64,000 nt of DNA from Onchidella celtica (GCA_963931925.1 OZ007570.1:46418487-46482486); one strand, 5' to 3'. Positions 46,800 through 59,812 are shown, counted from the stretch's first letter. A program made the numbers and translations. Notes: generated by a model from the sequence alone, not told the origin.

Positions 46800-47550
46800 C
46801 ATACTCTCATTACCATTGAATTTTACTCTTTATAGAACAGTTAGACTGCGTCCCTTATCAACAGCCACCTATTGTTAACAAGATTATGTTGCTTAAAACT
46901 GAGATAATACTGGTATAATTTAAACGATGTATAGGATTAAAAGAAGGGAACAGGTACGCAATAATTACATAATTAATGGCATAATTATTATAATTATCCA
47001 CTAGCACATCCAGTGCCAGTTCGTGATTCAATCACTCAATCGATCGATCATCAATCAGCAAAACAACCGATCGGTCAGTTAACCCATCATAATGAACTCA
47101 CTGAGAATAAGATATGGGTGTAAAATGTGTCCCCGTTTACTGAAGAACCCCCATTGAGATATGATATAGGCCTAATAATCAGTGTAAAGTTTACCCGAAT
47201 GTCACACAACCCCCCATTAAAGTCAGTGTTTACTATGCGTGTACACACGCCTCTGCCAGTATCGCTGGATAATGACGCTGAGCACACCTGCCAGTGAGTG
47301 ATCTGCATTTTAAATTACACACACCCCAGCACTGACACAGTGACAGTTCACTGAAGGTTTACTGGTGTGAATTTTAAAATGTTTTCACATGTATCGTGAG
47401 GCGTTTCCAAAGTATGTGGTAAGAAAACTGATCATAATTATCGTAAAACGCATGCATTGATATTAATGATAACTAAACTTTTTAATGTTTATTTCTTATC
47501 CCCCCCCCCCCCCCCCGAGGATGTTGTTATAATGAGCAAACTGTTTTTCC
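46800..47550. other. No gene recognised
   Basis: Contains a poly(C) tract at about 47501-47516. Nothing else supported. Confidence 0.5.
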
Positions 47551-47556
47551 TGACCT

Positions 47557-47695
47557 GTGGCCGTATGCATAATCAATGCGTAAACTAAAGTATATACGTT
47601 AACTGGTGTTAACGCAAGAAATGAATACAATTTCTTGTGTTAACACCAGTTAACGTATTTACTTTAGTTTACGCATTGATTATGCATACGGTCAC
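47557..47695. repeat. Near-perfect foldback (long hairpin)
   Basis: The left arm GTGGCCGTATGCATAATCAA continues through GTAAACTAAAGTATATACGT to CGCAAGAAAT. The right arm is its reverse complement with about three mismatches over ~65 bp and a loop of under 10 bases near 47626. Arms this similar imply either recent origin or a compact foldback element. It contains a smaller palindrome GTTAACTGGTGTTAAC in each arm. Confidence 0.9.
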
Positions 47696-47729
47696 TGAGT
47701 TCTTGTTTGTTGTTGTATCTCTATTTTCT

Positions 47730-47815
47730 GAAAAAAAAAAACATTGGAGATCTGTTAGTATGATAATGTAGAAGAAATATAATACATTTAACAAATGCAA
47801 ACTTTGACGCTGGTT
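47730..47815 (-). repeat. Dispersed repeat shared with 55365-55440
   Basis: On minus: GTCAAAGTTTGCATTTGTTA, then TCTTCTACAT and AGATCTCCAATGTTTTT. The plus-strand partner at about 55373 has GTCAAAGTTTGCATTTGTAT, TCTTCTACAT and AGATCTCCAGTTTTT. Both are followed further on by GAACTAAGGT. Confidence 0.5.
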
Positions 47816-47819
47816 TAAA

Positions 47820-48470
47820 ATGGGCCATAGCACTTGTCCAGTTGTTTCACAAGTCCGATTTATTTTAACTCCTAATTGTAAAACCAAAGCCACAAACTAT
47901 TTAAGTCTAATTTTCTCATTTGTGTGAAAAGTGGAGTTGGAACAAACGAGAACTAAGGTCGAGTTTTATTACTCAATTTACAGATAGGGCAGAATTTTTA
48001 TATAAGTTTTTCTATTTTATATTCCACTATAAATCTGATTAAAAAGATGTACATTCTGTGCACAGATAGGGTAGTTTCTTTTTCTTTTTTGGAAGTTTTG
48101 ACAATTTTCTTCCGCTTCACGTCTAACAGAATAAATGTTAGTGAGTTGTAATGACAATTTTGTTTCAGTAAATTCCATCTGCACTGGCTTTTAACATTTT
48201 AACTGCTGTTCGTATCTCGCGAAACAATCAGGTTTCTCTCTTTAATTTTTAATATAAAATTTATTAATGTTCCCTTTACTGTTATTAATATCACGTCTAT
48301 GACAAGAATGAACGGGATGATCACCGTAACTTATGGATACTATAGTGTGCTCATTGAGGACAGTGTAATTTTGTCAAAGTCGAGGCAAATAACATGAACG
48401 CCACGAGAATTATGCAGTCGTGCACAAAGACTGGAATGTCTCTTCATTGGGAAAAAATTTCAACAAGCTT
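47820..48470. other. No gene recognised
   Basis: AT-rich sequence, no supported feature. Confidence 0.5.
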
Positions 48471-48473
48471 TAC

Positions 48474-48800
<327 letters not shown>

Positions 48801-49127
48801 CGCCTAAACTACCCGTTTCATTCAGCTAAATTACCCTCAGACTGACCTTCATCTTTCCACATAGCCATTAACTGACCTATCGACCTACGTATCCACCTAG
48901 TTCTGTGACTACTCACCTGATACCTGCCAGTCTCTTACCTACCTTCTTGCACATTCACTTACACTCGAAAAAAAACCAACTTATTTAACTTTCATATAAA
49001 AAAAATTATTGCAGTTAAGTAAACTGTAAAGCTCACTTTCAATGCTGCTGTGCATTAACGCAAAACAATAAAAGTTAGCTATAACAAGCAAAGAATAGCC
49101 GAAAACTAGGCCTAGTTTACTAGTTAA

Positions 49128-49274
49128 CCCTCTAGAGTCCAGATAGAGACTGTTCATCCATAATTTATAAAACTGACAAAACTGAGTTTAAATAGTGAAA
49201 GAGAGAGAGAGGGAGAAAGAGAAAGAGAAGAAGAGAGAGAGGAGAAAGAGAGACAGAGAGAGAGAGAGAAAGAA

Positions 49275-49308
<34 letters not shown>

Positions 49309-49422
49309 AATAAAAAATATTTTACTGTCAAAACTTAAAATCAATAAATTAGAAAAGTATTCCGAATGCAGACCATTGGGCATCAGTTTGATCTCAAATA
49401 TGGAACGCCGGACACTAGAGGG
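49128..49422. mobile_element. piggyBac-like miniature element, copy 3
   Basis: TTAA at 49124-49127, then CCCTCTAGAGTCCAGATAGA. The other end in reverse reads CCCTCTAGTGTCCGGCGTTC. The right target copy has decayed. A (GA)n microsatellite (49195-49300) has expanded inside. The end sequence is close to copy 2 (CCCTCTAG). Confidence 0.65.
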
Positions 49423-49424
49423 TG

Positions 49425-50260
49425 TTTTTGTTTTTTGTTTCCCACTATTACTTGCTGGAAAGAAGGTGAAGGCTACGGGAAAAGACTATCATGGAACACT
49501 CTTTTTTATTTGACCTGGTTATGTCCGAGCTTGTGTTAAAGCTGACAGTTATGGGACAGGCTGGACCTATTCCAGGTGAGAAATTTGCAGATTGCATTAT
49601 AAAATCTGGCAAGCGTTCATCGTTTTAGCCCACCGTGTTATTCCAGCATGTGTAAACTTTGGCACAATGAAATTCCCTTCTCCATACAATAACGGCGAGA
49701 CGGTCTGATAGATATTACAGCCTGGTTGGGAGCGAAAGTACGGCTTCACTTTAGAGCTCCGACAAAAGGTCAGCTTGTATTCGCTCCACGTCTCACTTGG
49801 TAATGTTTGGTTGAAGCCAACCACAACTTTTGCACCTTTGATAACAGAGACGACAGGAGGACAGTAACCCCTTTTGTGAGTTAGTGTTCTGTGGTCGTTC
49901 CCAACACACTTTCAGTCTCGGATATCAAATATTGGCGAAGGGCAAGACACATGAGACCCAGTCGTTACTGAGTTGGGTGTTCCATTGTGTTTTGTGTGAA
50001 AAAATATGCTTCACAGCTCCACATGTCAATGGATTGTCAACATGTTTCGTTTACAAAAGGTTCTTCTTTGTTTGTGCTTCAATAATGTGGGATTATGAAC
50101 AGTTTACAGTTTGTTCTGTGCAAGTAAAAAGAAAAGTTAAGAAAAATGAGACCAAAGGAGCAACACATGCAAAAACTAACCTTCAGATCTGGGTTTTAAT
50201 TCACTGGGTCTTGCATTGCAGAATGAAGGTGAGTTATCTTTTTTGTTCTTTTTCTTTTAC
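49425..50260. other. No gene recognised
   Basis: Includes the start of a 221-codon plus frame (49884-50549) of mixed composition that runs through the end of the next inverted-repeat element. I see no domain and regard it as chance. Confidence 0.45.
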
Positions 50261-50264
50261 GGTA

Positions 50265-51255
50265 GGTTTAACCGAAGAACCCGTTTTCGGCCCAGATAAA
50301 AAAATTCGTACCCGGTTTCGGCCCGCTGACACACCCATTTTCTTACCCGTTTTCGGCCCACTGTTTTTCCTTCATATCCTCACTAAATCTTCAAGCTCTC
50401 GAGTATCGATATGTTTTCGCTCAAACATGACTAAATCTGCCCTTCTCTGTCCGTGGATGACTAGTTTATATTATATTGACGAGGAACACACTCATGATAG
50501 TGCATCCAGGCTAATATTTTTTTCTTTGAAAACCCCGCGTTACGTTTGAAGGTTTGAAGGTCTTCCTCGTGCAGAAATTGAGGATCACTTTGTCTAAAGC
50601 ATTCAGAGAAGATGGAAGGCATTGTCACAAATAGAGGAAATGTCGGCCTGATGGTTGAAAAATACAGATTTTGCAAATAGAGAACGACAGCCTCGACAAT
50701 CGAGTGGAGGTGTATAAAGAAGAAGGTTGCAAAGCACGCCGGACTACAGACGTGGAAATAACGATCTTACTTTCAAGTTCACTCTCACACAATCGTCCAG
50801 CACTGAGTGAGGAAGAAATGTGGAAGCACAAAGCTCGTCAGACTTGCAAAAGGAAGGCAGTATATGACCCGATATGGCGACATTCCAAGATAATTTGTCA
50901 AGAACTGAGTGGATGGGGACAGAAAATTTGAACTATAAACACATGAAAGGTCTACAAAACGCCATAATCAGAAGAGGCTGAACTTGAGACAGGTTCTTTT
51001 CAAGAGCAAAGAGGAAACCTGTTTTGCTCTCTTAGAGGAGTTGAACAAAGTGGACTCGAAATTTACAAAGACACATGGCGGAGAAATCATGATATAGCCG
51101 GTGGGTGCCCAGGCTAACGGAAGAAGCAGATTCGATTATCGATCCTCTTAACCCATCACTAAATAGCAGTGGGCCGAAAAAGGGTGGGCCGAAACTGTGC
51201 AAAATATGGGATGGGTTCTGACGATGTGTGCCGAAAACGGGATCACCGAGGTTTA
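50265..51255. mobile_element. ~990-bp element with multiple inverted CCCGTTTTCGGCCC subterminal repeats
   Basis: The left end starts GTTTAACCGAAGAACCCG and holds three copies of ACCCG(T/G)TTTCGGCCC within 90 bp. The right end holds three copies in opposite orientation (GGGCCGAAAAAGGG, GGGCCGAAACTG, GTGCCGAAAACGGG) and ends GAGGTTTAAC. Inside, a plus-strand frame of 86 codons (50671-50931) is charged and unrecognised. No target duplication was resolved. Clustered subterminal repeats suggest a DNA transposon of unknown superfamily. Confidence 0.6.
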
Positions 51256-51269
51256 ACGAATTGGAGGAG

Positions 51270-52480
51270 AGGAAAGTTTACAAAAAAAACTAAACTGTTC
51301 TGAATGTGATCGATAAACTTAGGACATGACGAAGTCGAGAATATGGCAAAAAGAAAAAGTTGTATGTTGCAAAGCCTCGCGTAAGAAACTATATAGGCAC
51401 GAAATTATGAAAGGAAAAGGAAAAGGAAAAGGAAAGCTTTCGGTTAACAGGCAAAGGATTGTAATAGTATAATTATGAACATGAAATGCCAATTGGGATT
51501 TTGAGTTAGACTAGCAATATAATATATTATACCATTGCAACATACTGCTGATCAGACAAAAGGAGTCTTCGCTTCAATGCAGAGCCTGCTGTGATGAATT
51601 ATGATATTTTAACACTGCCAACCTACAGAAATTCACGTCGGAATGACGTAGGTCTGACGGCTGGGGAGATGCCATCTTTTATTTTCTTTCTGTCCTGACC
51701 ATTCCATGTCGGTAAAGTCATCTTGAGACCTCTCAGCCTCACCCAGGTAAACTATGCATAAGAAAGCACGCATTCTAAACCTTCTGTTACATACTCTTCC
51801 CTGAATCCCTGAATAGAGAATCCTATCCCACTATAACCCGTTGAAGAGCCAAGTGGAAGTCCAGCCTTGTCTCTAGTTCCTGTTAATACCATTCTTTTCT
51901 TTTGGAAAAACCACCGTTGTTTTATACTTTCTAATTCTGTTGCGATTTATTGCGTCGCTTCTTTACTGGTTCTAGTGCCTGGCCCCTCTCTCTCTCCCCC
52001 CCCCCCCACACACACACATACACACATTTTAACTCCAGTTCCTATTAGTAGTAATATTATCTTCGTGGTATCTTCGTCATCAATGGTCTTTTATCGTCCT
52101 TCTTCTTTTTCTCAAAATTATTCTTTGATGTTGCAATTCTTTGCATTGCAACGGCTTAAGTCTCTGTAAAAATTAATCATGATCATTATTAATCTTGCTG
52201 TGGTCCCGTGAGCCCGACAGATGCGACGGCCCTTCTGCCATGCCCACACTGGTAACCAATAATTTCCATTGAAATAGGTGATAATGGCATGTTATTCATC
52301 ATAGATTTTGACAAGCATACCTAGTAGCCTCAGATCCTGTTCAACAAGCAGTAGCGAGTCTTACAACAAGATAGCAAGTGCCGTTAGTGATTAATGAAAA
52401 GTCCTGGCACAGTGTTATCTGTCACTGTGTAAAGTATTGCCGAGTGTTATTTGGGCCATTTTGACAAAGGCGGTTATTGT
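51270..52480. other. No gene recognised
   Basis: Contains one isolated copy of the TTGTATGTTGCAAAGCCTCG motif (about 51361), an AAGG tract (51413-51435) and a poly(C) tract followed by (CA)n near 51996-52025. Confidence 0.5.
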
Positions 52481-52489
52481 AAGCACAGT

Positions 52490-52665
52490 ACGGGTACGTA
52501 CCCCAAGCGTTTTGCCTTAGTGGCACGTACGTACACGTACAATCCCTAACCTCGTCCTTATCCTCAGCCCTAAATCTTATCGAATCCCTAACCCTGCAAC
52601 CTACCCTTTCAACTAAAAACCAGGAGGTAAACGAAAAGAAAATCTGAAAGAATAATTAATCATTA
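52490..52665. repeat. GTACGTAC-ended element, copy 2 (partial)
   Basis: GGGTACGTACCCCAAGCGTT, then TAGTGGCACGTACGTACACG, then CAATCCCTAACC and CCTAAATCTTA. It matches 22081-22270 in reverse complement over about 170 bp, to TCTGAAAG-ATAATTAATCAT. Confidence 0.7.
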
Positions 52666-53039
52666 TAAATTAAGGCTGTTGTCAAGGAGCATTTCGGGAG
52701 GAGCTCTCTAACTGTTGAGTCACAAAAGGCTTTAATATACGTACCTCTGGGGCAAAAAACAACAAACCAACAACAAAAACTCGTGGGAAGAGGACGTACG
52801 TGCTTTGTAACGTCATCCATTGCCAAATTGAATGTTCGTTGTATGCACCGTCAATATGTTTCAATGGTTTTGGCTAAAGGTAAGGGTTAGGTTTAGCCAA
52901 TTAGTGACTTCTTTGTTGATGAAGGAACTACTGTTACAGTTAAGAAAAATGACCTCAGGGGACATATCGTCGGTTCAATGCAAGATTTTGACTTTTTTTG
53001 TAACCCTACTCTCTTGTGCTTTTCGGTCACTTTTATCAA

Positions 53040-53945
53040 AGTCCATGACAGTCTTCTGAAGGTGTCGGAGAACTTCACCTATCTTGGCAGTACACTGTCT
53101 TCCGCGGTTCGTGTTGATACTGAAATTCTCTCAAGAATCAGCAAAGCCAGCTCTGCATTTGGCAGGCTTCGAAAGAGAGTATGGGATGTCGCCGGCATTC
53201 GCACAGACACTAAGCTGAAAGTGTACAATGCTGTGGTCCTTCCCACCCTACTCTATGGGGCTGAAACCTGGACAGTGTACCAATCGCATGCCAGAAAGCT
53301 AAATCACTTTCATCTGGCCTGCCTTAGAAAGATCCTAAGGATCAAATGGCAGGATAAAATTCCAGACACTGAGGTCCTCAATCGTGCCAAAGAATTGAGC
53401 ATCTTCTGCCACCTGAAAAAAATTCAGCTACGTTGGGCAGGACATGTTGTCAGAATGCCCGACTCCAGACTCCCTAAGCAAATCTTCTTCTCTGAGCTCT
53501 CCAATGGAACGAGGAATGTTGGGGCCCCAAAGAGACGTTACAAAGACACTCTCAAGCAATCACTGAAGGCCTTTGCCATTGATGTGAGTGAGTGGGAAAA
53601 GCTCTCGCTTGATCGTGCAAATTGGAGGGCGGCCCTTACCAGAGGCAGCAAAGCATGGGAAGCTGAGTCCAGCAGGCTATCAAAAAAAGAGAACGGCGCA
53701 AGGAAAAGCCCAGTGGTACTGAACCAACGGAGCACTCTTGTCATTTATGCGGAAGGGTCTGCAGTGCAAAAATAGGACTTATCAGTCACATGAGAAGCCA
53801 TAAGTCATGAAAGAACAGTCTTTCCATTCTGTCCTCTGTGTCCTTTAGTTTCTCTTTATTGTCCATGTGTTGAAATTCTCAACAATTTCTGTTCTTTATA
53901 CCTCTGGTGTTGTTAAGGTCATCATCATACCTGATGGACGAACTA
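53040..53945 (+). pseudogene. LINE retrotransposon, 5'-truncated 3' end with RT C-terminus and C2H2 finger
   Basis: From about 53057 the plus frame reads VSENFTYLGSTLSS, then RISKASSAFGRLR, YNAVVLPTLLYGAETWT, HLACLRKILRIKWQDKIPDT, LRWAGHVVRMPD and RYKDTLKQSLKAF. This is the conserved tail of a non-LTR retrotransposon reverse transcriptase protein. Near 53685-53710, next to an A-run, the frame shifts. In the alternate frame a C2H2-type finger (HSCHLCGRVCSAKIGLISHM) and a stop at 53808-53810 follow, so the copy is broken. The 3' UTR-like sequence runs to about 53945 (GGTCATCATCATACCTGATG). The clade is not resolved. Confidence 0.85.
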
Positions 53946-54028
53946 TTATTACGGACAGGACAAAACGTTTTCAGCATACATTTTAATTCCTGTGCCACCG
54001 TGGTTTTCTTCGGGTTATGTTGTTGCTG

Positions 54029-54347
<319 letters not shown>

Positions 54348-54394
54348 CTTTGTCTGTCTGCCTGCCTGCCTGCCTGCCTGTCTGTCTGTCTGTC

Positions 54395-54425
<31 letters not shown>

Positions 54426-54464
54426 CTCTCTCTCTATATATATCTGTCTGTCTGTCTGTCATGA

Positions 54465-55675
54465 TGGCTGACACTTGTGCTGCCTGCCTCATCTAACCGC
54501 ACGCCGGCACATAAAACACCCTACAAAAGGTTTTATAGCAAACATGACATTATCATGGATCATTAGCTCTGCGACTCCACGTACTTGCTATGAAAAAATA
54601 TACACAATGAAATCCCTCGTACCGTTAACGAATACATTAACACTAATTGTTGAACAACACAGACCCGTGGTTTCCAGTTGGACTCGCTGGCGATCCCGAT
54701 TGAGTGAAATGAACTGTGTTAAAACATCAACGAGGGGTTTGTTGATTTAAAAAACAAAAGGAAGCAACAAAGACCTTTTAACACTTTGTCAGCATTACGA
54801 AATCACACCAGAACAGAGATTGTCTATGACCTCATCCTTTGTAATGCTCACTGAAAATACTTTGACACGGTAGGTCTACATTTCAACATTACTCAATGTT
54901 GAGTTGGGGTTGATGACACTTTAACGGACCCACGGCTTAGCAGGGTCTGAGCCCCATAGATCTGCCCATCAAAGCGTATATTTTGTCCTGGTCACTGGGA
55001 CCATGGGTAGGAAAACGTTTGGATGGGTCTTGGAGTGGGAAGAGGAGCACTTATGGGGATGCCCGGTGTGTTTGGATTCTGGTCCCTTTCATCAAATTAA
55101 ATCAAATCAATCAAATCATGGATATCAGTAAGAACAGTCAACCTCACAACAACCCTGACGGGCCAGTTTTGTCGGCTAAGATTTTTTATCTCTACTTTAC
55201 GGACTGTCGTCACTTCGCTACTTTAGTTCCTGTTTGTTTCAACTCCACACTTTGCACAACTAAAGAAATTCGACATTAAACGTTTGCAGCTTTAGCATTA
55301 TGATAGAGAGTTAGATTACATCGGAACTGTGAAACAGCTTGATAAATGCCACAACGCATTTTTCAAATAAATGTCAAAGTTTGCATTTGTATACCTCTTC
55401 TACATACTCAAAGATCTCCAGTTTTTCAGGAAATGGAGTAGAACAAAAAAGAACTAAGGTTTGCTACCTGAGTAGACACTCAATATGCCTCTGGATGACG
55501 TCTTCTCTGTAACCCGGAAACTAGAAGTGTCTGCACGGATTGGGAATGCCAAATAGACTTGTGGCTCGCATCTTTCTAAAAAAAACACTTTCAGTTGTGG
55601 GGTGTCATTCCCAATCCATTTATTTTCTCAATTTACTTTAATTTTGCTGTTTTAGTGTTTAATTTCTGCCATATA
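54465..55675. other. No gene recognised
   Basis: Only the 55365-55440 dispersed repeat partner is recognisable. Confidence 0.5.
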
Positions 55676-55716
55676 GTATGTTATGTGTGTGTGTGTATGT
55701 ATACAATGTATGCTTA

Positions 55717-55720
<4 letters not shown>

Positions 55721-55786
<66 letters not shown>

Positions 55787-55888
55787 TTGCAGATGGAGAG
55801 AACACGACTTTCTGTAAAGCTCCTAGAGCAAATTGTTCGGATTGGGCGCTATATAGACGATCTTCATTATTACTATTATTATTATTAC
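55721..55888 (+). repeat. (AG)n microsatellite and SINE/LINE-type 3' tail, copy 1
   Basis: (AG)n at 55721-55786. This is followed by TTCTGTAAAGCTCCTAGAGC, TGGGCGCTATATAGACG and an ATT/AAT run. It is the same module as at 60561-60640 and, on minus, 25687-25755. Confidence 0.7.
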
Positions 55889-55889
55889 C

Positions 55890-57650
55890 GAATACGCAAA
55901 AAAAACAAAAAAGAAACCTGGAAATACAGCTTAATATCTTAGGAACATTAAGCTAAAGCTGTTTCCAATTTCTCTTTAACATTTTTTGTCCTTTTTTTTT
56001 TTCGTTGTTGTTGAGTTGATTCACTAACAATTAGTCCAGAGCGGGGACAAACAAAGACAAGGCCAAGCTTCACAATTTGAACTGTTGCGGTAAGGGATTA
56101 TTTACAGAACACTGGGCGAATAAATTTTAATGTTAATGATCGCCCTGGAAAACCCATTTGGCAAATATTGTGCACACTACAGTGGACATCGTGAATTGAT
56201 AACCCAAACACTGGAATTAAAGCGGCAATAATTATAATGAGAATCGTTTGAAACAGCAGAGTATTGTGCTGATTGACGACATGATTTGTTGTCTTTGAGG
56301 CTACAGTTTAGGCCCATCCTTCCTGTCGTCTGTGCCCCTTTTAAACTGTCGAACCCGTACACAAATATTCTCTTTGGAACAACAAGACGTTTCAAAAGCT
56401 TTGGAAACAATTTCCATTGATTTTCAACCTAACCAGATTCAGTCGTTTTCAATGCAGCTTCTGATTGTTTCTTGACTAGGTTTCATTTTTCATGTTTCAG
56501 CCCCAAAACATTAATTTGTTCTATAACATGAATGTTGAGTATAAAATTTGTAAAGCCCACAGAGGTAGAGATCTGAAGTTAGAAATTATTCAGCATTTCA
56601 TTAATTTAATACCCAAAACCCCAAACCCAGAACAATACCATAGACCGGTTGATAGAGAAAATTCAGTGACATTTGCCTTGGTTTTTTTTAAATACGAATT
56701 TCCTTCTAACTTTTTGTAGTAAGTATGCACAAAAATCTTATGCTGTGCAATTATTTTTCCTGTGACAAAAGTAATGTGTGCACTGAATGCTTGTGAAAAT
56801 ATAAACTTTAATTTTTAATTTTTTTTTTCAAAATAATGATAGCACATTCTATCTCTCATGGTTAATGAAACTGTTCTGGCTTGTTTCAATATTCTACAAG
56901 TATGACTGCATTCTATGAAGTAACGTATTTACACAGGAGTCTGTGAAACTTTCTGTGCACACAGTTTAATATCCTCTGTGAGCTGATTACAAAATGTATT
57001 TGCGCGTTTAAGGACATGATCTGGGAATAAGTGGATAGAGTCCATATTATTTACTTTACACTTGCAATTGTGTTTACACAACAAGCCATACACGGACACG
57101 CCCATTTATCTTTCTGTTGATTTTCCTAGTGATCGCACCAGTACGTCCGCATTTCTGTCTGCCCACCTAATAGCGGTATTAGGGGGTTATCGTACTAAGC
57201 CCGGCACGGCACAGTCAACTGCGGCTGGCAGACAGCTTTTGTCGCCCCCGAAGTAGGGAGACATACGTGTTACGTTCTCGTTAGTGCTTGGGTTCCCACT
57301 TGACTTCATACTTCACATGTCATACTAAAACCGACACGAAACAGGCTTGTCTCAGTCCCCCGCCATCTTTATGGTATTCATTTATTATGTAGACGCGTAT
57401 TTCTCACCATATCCCAAGCTTACAACCAAACTGACAGGCATTTGCTTCTAATTATCCCTGGCCCACTGGGTTTTGATCATCAGCTTTTATATATAATATT
57501 ATATTTTTTTAAAATATCTTTCTCATTCGTTTTCTGCCTCTGTCCCCTTCTTCCTGCTGATTCTTTATGCTAATCTTTATGTGGCCGTGAATTTCCACTC
57601 CTTTTTGTTAGCATATGTTTATCTGTGTATATGTTTTATACTATGGAAGA
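55890..57650. other. No gene recognised
   Basis: AT-rich sequence. Open frames of up to 77 codons have no motifs. Confidence 0.5.
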
Positions 57651-57654
57651 CGGC

Positions 57655-57915
57655 AGGAGCATAATTTGTGAGTGAATCTGACGAAATCAGACTTAAGGTG
57701 AAAGAGCAAATTCTTGAGAAAACTCCGCCAAAAGGGGACACAATTTCTATGAAAATTGAAATTTGCTTACAATATGAAAGATTAACCATTTTTCTGCATT
57801 CAGTTAAAATATTTTGCCTGAAATCTTCGTAGAAATTATTTTACTTTGATTTTTTAAAGAGGTATAAAAATTCCACATTTAACCCGGTTTTGTCAGATCA
57901 ACCCACATTTATAAA
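57655..57915 (+). repeat. Dispersed repeat family R1, copy 3
   Basis: Shares GAGAAAACTCCGCCAAAAGG, ATTTGCTTACAATATGAAAG, TTAAAATATTTTGCCTGAAA, GAGGTATAAAAATTCCA and CCCGGTTTTGTCAGATCAAC with the copies near 21.5 and 34.3 kb. Confidence 0.75.
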
Positions 57916-58469
57916 CTCAAATTTAAATGACTCTATGTGGGCAAGGCAAGCCATAGGAACAGAGGGACCCAATAGTTAGACTCGTTGCTGATCTTTGTAA
58001 AAATCTGTAATGTTGTGTTAGGTGTATGATGCAAGTATGGTATATAATAAACTGGGACCCACGTCGGCAAGGGGCTGAACTAGGAGCAATTTGCCCAATT
58101 GGCTCAAGGTCGGCCCCTACTGTGGTATTACAATAAGCTAACAGGTTTCGTGTAGCAGCATAATTCACATAATCAGACAACGTACTGAGGCAACGCTCGA
58201 TCAATGTACACAATGACTGTCTTTTTTTTTTTGCCCCCATAGGACAAATCCTCGGCTACTGTTTACACCGTTTTTCAGTGAAAGAAAAAATCAATAAGTC
58301 TCCTTATAAACTAGACTACTTTGGTCCATTTTGTTTTTAACTCAAGTAACTGAGAGACAATGGAGTAGATTAACAGTACTGGTGTCCTCAAATGTCCTCA
58401 AAACAAGGGAAAACCAATTCCTCCAAGAAGATGCCAATACCCACTGACGCACGCATGTCCACCCATACA

Positions 58470-58866
58470 CCAACATTGGCATTAACACCTCACTTTTCTT
58501 ATCTTTATTTTTCTTGTTCTTGTTTCTGTGTGTGTGTGTGTGTGTGTGTGGTAGGGATTAGTTGCTTTTTTGGGGGGGGGGGGGTAATTTTGCCCGGGCA
58601 GCGGCCTTGTTCGGCCTGCTCTTCTCGACTTTTCAACAAGGTATCTTGAACCTGCGCAAAGTGCATATGGGTCCTCCGAATTTTTTTGGTCCCTATTCGA
58701 AAAGACGAGGTGCTCGATCCCACTTACCATAGGACCATGGACAGGAATATCCCCCCCCCCCCCCTGACAGAAAAAAAACAAATTCCAACATGCCTGCACC
58801 GACCGGGGATCGAACCCGGTACCTTCGGCATGAGAGGCAAGCACCTTGCCCTTAGTCCACCGTGTC
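58470..58866 (-). repeat. tRNA-derived SINE, copy B
   Basis: Minus-strand copy with GGTACCGGGTTCGATCCCCG (B-box, intact), GGTCCTATGGTAAGTGGGAT, GCAGGCCGAACAAGGCCG and a tail containing (CA)n. G and C homopolymers at about 58572-58583 and 58750-58763 are later expansions. Confidence 0.85.
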
Positions 58867-58879
58867 CCCGCAAGGCACA

Positions 58880-59290
58880 GAGATTAGATTAGATAGAAAG
58901 ATCTGTCTGTATGTCTACTTTTCTTTCTATCTAGAAGTAGCATTTCTCCATCCCTGTCCTCCACCTCTCTTCATGTCTTCCTCTTTTATGTTTTTCTCCC
59001 TCTCTCCTCTTCCACCCTCCCCTTTCTTCCCTTTTGTCTTCTCTTCTATTTTTTCACACCAATTCTCCCTTTTATTCTTCTTAGTATTATCTGCTGTTTG
59101 TTTCTCTTTCTTTAAGCTACTGTATTGTTGTTCCCTCGCCAGCTGTAGAATGGCATACAATACATTTCACACGAGGTTTTCTCCTCTCTCCACTGTTTAG
59201 GCGTACACGTCCTTAAGGCTTCTCCGACTCCACACAGAATCCCACTTTTGTTTCTCTAATGCCTATGTTCTGTTTTAAACCTGCCTGGCT
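58880..59290. other. Pyrimidine-rich stretch, no gene recognised
   Basis: CT-rich on plus (58940-59100). Derived open frames are low complexity. Confidence 0.5.
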
Positions 59291-59306
59291 GTGAATGGCT
59301 GGAGGG

Positions 59307-59812
59307 TAGTGATTCTCAGTGTGGGCGACGGTGTCTCTCGCCTGGGGCGGAGAGAGAGGGGGGGGGGAAGAGGGGATGTGATTGGTGGGTTTTTTTTGGG
59401 GGGGGGGATTTTGATTACCAGAGGGGCAAAAACGAAGAAAAGGTCGATAAGGAGGCGAAAACGATGAAAGGGGGGATTTGGGGTGGGGGTGGGTTGGGGA
59501 GGAGGGGCGGGCAGAACATGAATAGAAGACACTTTGGAGGGCAGATACAGGGCAGCCACTGACTGATTCAACATCATGCGTAGATGGGTTTTATGAACAG
59601 AAACGGCCTTTTAGTGTATTTGATGAAGAATACTTTCTCTTTTATAATAAATAATCAACTATTGCCATCAATAAAGTTTTGAAAAAATTGTTGTGAAATG
59701 TATCCTGTTGAGTTTGAGCAGGGGTTTTGAAGAACGGGGAGGGGGGGGGGTGGCGACAGAATTAATTTGGAGCTTAAGGGGCCGATTGCCTAGAAAAGGT
59801 AGAGAACCACTG
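59307..59812. mobile_element. hAT-like miniature element with G-rich interior
   Basis: The ends are TAGTGATTCTCAGTGTGGGC and, in reverse, CAGTGGTTCTCTACCTTTTC. The flanking octamers CTGGAGGG (59299-59306) and CTGTTGGG (59813-59820) agree at 6 of 8, consistent with an old 8-bp duplication. The interior has many G-runs (59348-59410, 59475-59520, 59735-59751). Confidence 0.6.

Noticed and set aside
49884..50549. 221-codon plus-strand frame
   Set aside because: Crosses the end of an inverted-repeat element and shows no domain, signal peptide or splice logic. Treated as chance.
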